Source: Massilia agri (lineage in GTDB: Bacteria > Pseudomonadota > Gammaproteobacteria > Burkholderiales > Burkholderiaceae_D). From it: 64,000 nt of DNA. Positions within the stretch are counted from its first letter, which is position 1; every line of letters starts with the position of its first letter. Below are positions 59,998-64,000 of the stretch, in pieces. The translations under genes were made by a program, and so were the position numbers. A model generated the notes under the pieces. The model was not told the origin of the DNA, searched no databases, and was given only the letters and a program-made list of their open reading frames with translations. Location: assembly GCF_024753255.1 (NCBI RefSeq), contig NZ_JANUHA010000015.1:1-64000 (forward strand), given 5' to 3'.

Positions 59998-60426
59998 ATG
60001 GAAACACAGGAAATCTACCGCGGCCGCCTGATCGACCACATCCAGCTGGTGGTGCGCGACCTGGAGGCTTCGCGCACTTTCTACACCGCCGTGTTCGAGG
60101 CGCTCGGCATCCCGCTGGCCGGCGAGGGCCCCGACTATTTCTGGGCGGACGAGCTGTTCGTCTCGAGCCGCGAGAGCAGCGCGGCGCAGGGCGTGCTCAC
60201 CGGCCGCCACCACCTGGCCTTCCAGGCCCGCGACGAGAAGATGGTGAACGCCTTCTACCATGCGGCCCTGAAGGCCGGCGGCAGGGACAACGGCCGGCCC
60301 GGCGAGCGCCCCTACCACCCGGGCTATTTCGGCGCCTTCGTGCTCGACCCCGACGGCAACAATATCGAGGCGGTCTACCACGGCAAGGCGAAGCAAAGCG
60401 CCCCCTACGTGCGCATCACCTTCTGA
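59998..60426 (+). CDS. VOC (glyoxalase/bleomycin resistance fold) protein
   Basis: The protein has 142 residues with AGGAG seven bases before ATG 59998. One VOC domain: RLIDHIQLVVRDLEASRTFYTAVFEALGI, RHHLAFQARDEKMVNAFYHAALKAGGRDNG and PDGNNIEAVYHG. Metal ligands are likely His14, His71 and Glu131. Substrate cannot be inferred. It forms a short run with the serine hydrolase upstream (35-base gap). Confidence 0.88.
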   Translation: METQEIYRGRLIDHIQLVVRDLEASRTFYTAVFEALGIPLAGEGPDYFWADELFVSSRESSAAQGVLTGRHHLAFQARDEKMVNAFYHAALKAGGRDNGRPGERPYHPGYFGAFVLDPDGNNIEAVYHGKAKQSAPYVRITF

Positions 60427-60475
60427 GCACCGTGCGGCGCAGGCTGCGCTTGAAACCCGCTATACTGCGCCGACC

Positions 60476-61309
60476 ATGCGCATCCAGCTCTTCTCAGACC
60501 TGCACCTCGAACGCTACCCGGCTTTCGTCCCCCTGATCGACCCCGCCACCGACGTCGTCGTCCTGGCGGGCGACATCGGCTCCTACCAGTCCGGCTCGCG
60601 CCTCACGGGCGAGGACTTCGGCCTCGCGCGCTTTTCGCCGCTGCGCGCGGGTGCCACGCAAGCCCGGGTGCTCTACATTCCCGGCAACCACGAATTCGAC
60701 GGCCTCGAATTCGACGAGGCCTATGCACGCCTGCGCGCCACCTGCGCCGATCTCGGCATCGAATGGCTGGACCGCGAGACCCTCGTCATCGACCGTGTGC
60801 GCTTCATCGGCACCACCCTGTGGAGCGACTTCGATGCGCTGGCCGTGCAGGAGACGGTGCTCACGAAACAGCTGCAGCGCCGCGAAAAGGCCTTCCGCGC
60901 GGCGAACTACTACCTCGCCAAGAACACGACCCTGAAGGATGGCGCCCCGGTGCTGGCCGAGGGCATACGCGCGATGTCGCTCGATTGCCAGGCGTGGCTG
61001 CGCGGCGCCCTGGAGACGCCTTTCGAGGGCGTCACGGTCGCGGTGACGCACTTCGCTCCCAGCCTGCGCAGCGCCGATCCGCGCTATGGCCTGACGCCCG
61101 GCACCGCAGGCTTCTGCAATGCGCTCGACGCGCTGCTGCCGCTGGCGGACGTGTGGATGCACGGCCACCTGCACTGCGCCAACGACTATATCGCCAGCGG
61201 CGAGAGCGACGCGGGCCCGTGGTCCTGCCGCGTCGTCGCCAATCCGCTCGGCTACCTGAGCAAGGGCGAGCAGGAAGCCTTCCGCCCCGAACTCGTGATC
61301 GAGATCTAG
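60476..61309 (+). CDS. Metallophosphoesterase
   Basis: The protein has 277 residues. Calcineurin-like metal motifs are SDLHLERYP (D8, H10), LAGDIGSYQSG (D33), IPGNHEFDG (GNHE), THFAPSLRSAD and HGHLHCANDY (GHxH). The sequence lacks a signal peptide, so it is cytoplasmic. Members include phosphodiesterases and phosphatases; the substrate is unknown. It ends four bases before the convergent transporter stop. Confidence 0.9.
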   Translation: MRIQLFSDLHLERYPAFVPLIDPATDVVVLAGDIGSYQSGSRLTGEDFGLARFSPLRAGATQARVLYIPGNHEFDGLEFDEAYARLRATCADLGIEWLDRETLVIDRVRFIGTTLWSDFDALAVQETVLTKQLQRREKAFRAANYYLAKNTTLKDGAPVLAEGIRAMSLDCQAWLRGALETPFEGVTVAVTHFAPSLRSADPRYGLTPGTAGFCNALDALLPLADVWMHGHLHCANDYIASGESDAGPWSCRVVANPLGYLSKGEQEAFRPELVIEI

Positions 61310-61313
61310 CGCC

Positions 61314-62243
61314 TCACTTCCTGTGCGCCGACGCGCAGGACACCACGCCGCCCACCATCAGCACCAGGGCCGCCACTTCCGAAGCGGTCGGCCAGCGCGC
61401 CTCCCACATGAAACCGTAGAGCGAGGCGAAGATGGTCTCGAACACGATCAGCTGCCCCGTCAGGGCCAGCGGCAGGGTGCGGCTGGCGTAGTTCCACAGG
61501 CCGTTGCCCACCACCGAGCACAGGATCGCCACCGCCAGCACCACGCCGCCGAAACGCAGCCACTCGCTGTTCGCGTGCCCTTCGCCGCCCAGCAGGAAGG
61601 CCGGCACCGCCAGCAGGAGGGCTTGCGCCCCGGTCATGACGCCGGTGAGCAGGCTCCACTCATGCGCCGTGATGCCTCCGAGGCGCGCCAGGCAGCGGCT
61701 GTTGGCCACCGCGTAGATGGTCCAGGACACCAGCGCGCCGACCGCGCAGGCCAGGCCCAGGGCCGAGCCGCCGCCCTGCGCGGAAGCCAGCGACTGCCAG
61801 GCGATGCAGCCCAGGCCGGCCGCGCCCAGCAGCAGGGCCGGGGCGAGGCGCCGCAGGGGCAGGGCGCCGTGGTCGCGGCTGCCGACCAGGGTGACGCTCA
61901 AGGGCAGCAGGCCGATCACGATTGCCGTCATGACCCCGCCGCCCGATTGCACGGCCCGGGCCACGAAGAGGTAGTAGATGATGTTCCCGCACAGGCTGAG
62001 CCAGGCCAGCTGGCGCCATTCGCGCCACGACAGGCGGCCCAGCAGCCGGCGCCACATCGGGGCGACCAGCACGGCGGCCACCAGCCCGTAGGCGAGATAG
62101 CGCCCGGCGGATAATTGCAGGGGCGTGAAGCCCGGCACGAGAATGGGAGCGAGGAAGACCAGGCCCCAGAAGGAACCGGCGAGGACGCCGGCGCCGATGC
62201 CGAGCCGGGTGTCGTGAAGCGGGGTGTGCGAGTGCGCGTGCAT
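61314..62243 (-). CDS. EamA/DMT family transporter
   Basis: The protein has 309 residues with ten predicted spans in two EamA repeats (AGSFWGLVFLAPILVPGFTPLQLSAGRYL and ALVSWTIYAVANSRCLARLGGITAHEW). AGGAG precedes the start with six bases spacing. It probably exports metabolites or amino acids. An AraC-type gene follows upstream on the same strand and may regulate it. Confidence 0.9.
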   Translation of the reverse strand: MHAHSHTPLHDTRLGIGAGVLAGSFWGLVFLAPILVPGFTPLQLSAGRYLAYGLVAAVLVAPMWRRLLGRLSWREWRQLAWLSLCGNIIYYLFVARAVQSGGGVMTAIVIGLLPLSVTLVGSRDHGALPLRRLAPALLLGAAGLGCIAWQSLASAQGGGSALGLACAVGALVSWTIYAVANSRCLARLGGITAHEWSLLTGVMTGAQALLLAVPAFLLGGEGHANSEWLRFGGVVLAVAILCSVVGNGLWNYASRTLPLALTGQLIVFETIFASLYGFMWEARWPTASEVAALVLMVGGVVSCASAHRK

Positions 62244-62300
62244 GGAATCTCCTGAAAGTGGAGATTCTGGGCTGCACGGCGGGCGGAATCTTGGCCGGGA

Positions 62301-63044
62301 CTACTGCGCCTTTGACCGCTTCTCGCGATGTTGCGCGCGGTAGGCGGCCGGTGTGGTGTCGAGCATGCGCCGCATCGCCCGCGTCAATGCGCTTTGCTCG
62401 GAGAAACCGGTCGCGAGCGCGATCTCGGCGACCGGCCGGTCGGTAGCGCCGAGGAGCGTACAGGCGCGCTTGAGGCGGCAGTCCAGCAGCCAGCCGTGCG
62501 GGCTGGCGTCCAGCTCCTCGCGGAACAGGGCGTGCAGGCGGCTCACGCTCAGGTTGGCAGCGCGCGCCATGGTCTCGGTGGTCCAGGGCAGGCCGGGATC
62601 GAGCTCGATGCGGGCGAGCAGGGCGGCCAGGCGCGAGGCCGGCCGGGGCGCACCCATGCCCAGGGTATCGAGCAGCAGCGGGGCCCAGCCCTGCAGTACC
62701 GTGGGCGCGAGCGGCTGGCCGTTCGCGACGATGCCCATGAATTCGACCAGCTTGCGCGCCGCCGGGCCGATGCCGGTAAAGGGACGCGCCAGCAGTTCGC
62801 GCCAGGGACCGTGGGCGAAGGCCTCGGCCTGGACGTCGAGGATGAGGGAACGGTTGGCGACCCGGCTGTACTGGGAATGCCAGGCGCCGGGCGCCACCAG
62901 GGCCGCATGCAGGGGATCGAGCCGCTTCTCGCGGCCCTCGATCTCGAGCGCCACCTGGCCGCTGACCGGCAGCACCACCTGGGCAAAGGCGTGGCGGTCG
63001 GCCTCGCGCGTTTCGCCGTAGCTGCGCAGGTGCAGTTCGAACAT
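62301..63044 (-). CDS. AraC family transcriptional regulator
   Basis: The protein has 247 residues. A cupin N-terminal domain (FAQVVLPVSGQVALEIEGREKRLDPLHAALVAPGAWHSQY) and a C-terminal helix-turn-helix pair (TETMARAANLSVSRLHALFREELDASPHGWL and PVAEIALATGFSEQSALTRAMRRMLDTTPAAYRAQ) are visible. It lies 57 bases upstream of the EamA gene and 15 bases downstream of fnr, all on the minus strand. It may be co-transcribed with both. Confidence 0.9.
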   Translation of the reverse strand: MFELHLRSYGETREADRHAFAQVVLPVSGQVALEIEGREKRLDPLHAALVAPGAWHSQYSRVANRSLILDVQAEAFAHGPWRELLARPFTGIGPAARKLVEFMGIVANGQPLAPTVLQGWAPLLLDTLGMGAPRPASRLAALLARIELDPGLPWTTETMARAANLSVSRLHALFREELDASPHGWLLDCRLKRACTLLGATDRPVAEIALATGFSEQSALTRAMRRMLDTTPAAYRAQHREKRSKAQ

Positions 63045-63059
63045 GGAATACGCCGGGAC

Positions 63060-63824
63060 TCAGCCCATCGGGCTGCAGGCATCGAGCCCGGCGGCCATGG
63101 CCTTGAGCTTGCCCGGGTCGAGCAGGGTGAGCTCGCGCTTGTCGACTTCCAGCAAGCCCTGTTTCTTGAAGCGCGACAGCAGGCGGCTGATGCTTTCGAT
63201 GGTCAGGCCCAGGTAGTTGCCGATGTCCTCGCGTGACATGCGCAGCTGGAAGCGGTTGGGCGAATAGCCGCGCGCCGCGTAGCGCGCCGACAGGTTCACG
63301 AGGAAGACGGCGAAGCGCTGCTCGGCCCGCATGTTCCCAAGTAAAAGCATGACGTTCTGCTCGCGCGTGATTTCCTGGCTCATGATGCGGTGGAAGTGGC
63401 GCAGCAGGGCCGGCACCTGGCCGAACAGCTCTTCCAGGCGCGAAAAGGGAATCTCGCAGACCTCGCTGTCTTCCAGCGCCACGGCGTCGCAATGGTGGGT
63501 ACCGCTGATCGCATCCATGCCGAGCAGTTCGCCGGCCATCTGGAAGCCCGTGATCTGTTCTTCGCCCGCCGCGTTCACCTGGTAGGTCTTGAAGTGGCCG
63601 AAGCGCACGGCGTACAGGCTGCGGAAGGGCTCGCCCATCTGGTACAGGCGCTCGTCCTTGGCAAGGCGGCGGCGCCCGCCGATGATCTGGTCGAGGCGGT
63701 TGATGTCGGCATCCTCGAGCCCCATCGGCAGGCACAGCTGGTGCATGCTGCAATTGCCGCAGCTGGTCTTGAGGGCCTGAATGTTGATCGGCGATTCGCC
63801 TGGCAGCGAGATGGCTTGGTTCAT
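63060..63824 (-). CDS. fnr: FNR-type oxygen-sensing transcriptional regulator
   Basis: The protein has 254 residues. The 4Fe-4S ligands of FNR are in place: Cys22, Cys25 and Cys31 in TSCGNCSMHQLC and Cys112 in THHCDAVALED. The cAMP-fold sensor domain and dimer helix follow. The DNA-recognition helix reads LTIESISRLLSRF, with the Glu and Ser-Arg that specify TTGAT-N4-ATCAA. It should activate the four boxed promoters at 41820-50053 when oxygen is low. The symbol reflects family; the ortholog could be named anr or btr in some species. Confidence 0.93.
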   Translation of the reverse strand: MNQAISLPGESPINIQALKTSCGNCSMHQLCLPMGLEDADINRLDQIIGGRRRLAKDERLYQMGEPFRSLYAVRFGHFKTYQVNAAGEEQITGFQMAGELLGMDAISGTHHCDAVALEDSEVCEIPFSRLEELFGQVPALLRHFHRIMSQEITREQNVMLLLGNMRAEQRFAVFLVNLSARYAARGYSPNRFQLRMSREDIGNYLGLTIESISRLLSRFKKQGLLEVDKRELTLLDPGKLKAMAAGLDACSPMG

Positions 63825-63903
63825 GACGGAAAACGGAGTACAGACCCGGCCATTATAGACCGGTCCCCGTCCATGCCGCCGCTATTGCGTACATTCAACA
63901 ACT

Positions 63904-64000
63904 GTAGGGTGGACGGGTTCCCCGTCCGCGCGTTCAACACAATGATGCTTCGCCACTACGCATACGGAAGCTGAACGCGCGGACGGCAAAGCCGTCCACC
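63904..64000. repeat. Dispersed intergenic inverted repeat, copy 2 (cut by window end)
   Basis: It starts GTAGGGTGGACGGG (63904), then CCGTCCGCGCGTTCAA, a variable centre, and GAAGCTGAACGCGCGGACGG ending at GTCCACC on the last base. Stems differ in sequence from copy 1 but keep pairing and keep the CGCGCGTTC/GAACGCGCG and AGCTGAACGCGCGG blocks. It lies 80 bases upstream of the fnr start. Confidence 0.7.

Overview
The window is GC-rich DNA from a heterotrophic, respiratory betaproteobacterium. A Massilia/Telluria/Duganella-type member of the Oxalobacteraceae is the best guess, inferred from gene content and codon use; there is no rRNA gene to confirm it. About 59 protein genes are supported, including three short ones (57, 57 and 54 codons) that are easy to miss, plus one truncated gene remnant. 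I see no tRNA, rRNA, CRISPR array, transposase or prophage.

Layout. 1-4354: the end of a type VI secretion effector island, with a VgrG tail, a DUF4123 adaptor, two tandem DUF3304 lipoproteins (putative immunity) and a DUF2235/Tle1-type phospholipase; a 45-codon stub of the phospholipase gene remains between the lipoproteins as a duplication scar. 4377-8953: an Lrp-type regulator divergent from a fused indolepyruvate ferredoxin oxidoreductase. 8964-14960: an intergenic inverted repeat, an alpha/beta hydrolase, a DsbD-like reductase with a redoxin, and an LTA-synthase-like phosphotransferase. 15168-20853: a cysteine-rich copper-storage protein and a class B (ba3-like) haem-copper oxidase operon with three multihaem cytochromes c. 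20974-26896: two GH92 alpha-mannosidases and an AGE-type epimerase. 27134-34341: a MacB-like ABC exporter (permease, ATPase, adaptor) transcribed away from a sigma-54 response regulator and its histidine kinase; the gap holds a near-perfect sigma-54 promoter and paired upstream palindromes. 34331-41741: AraC/MFS, TetR and MarR regulators, a large fused glycosyltransferase and a membrane hydrolase.

41820-55180 is a low-oxygen regulon: an Aer-like chemoreceptor, a HemN-like protein without its FeS cysteines, hemN, a TauE/SafE-type membrane protein, ccoI, ccoS, a DksA-like protein (opposite strand), ccoNOQP, ccoG and ccoH. Four transcription units carry FNR boxes (three perfect, one with a single mismatch), each placed 41-42 bp before the start predicted from a -10-like hexamer. 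A four-cysteine FNR protein is encoded at 63060-63824. 55258-63044 holds miscellaneous hydrolases and transporters. The window ends inside a second copy of the 8964 repeat.

The most unusual items are the FNR-controlled cluster-less HemN paralogue (43621-44592), the effector/immunity duplication scar, the complete sigma-54 circuit of the exporter, and the dispersed inverted repeat.
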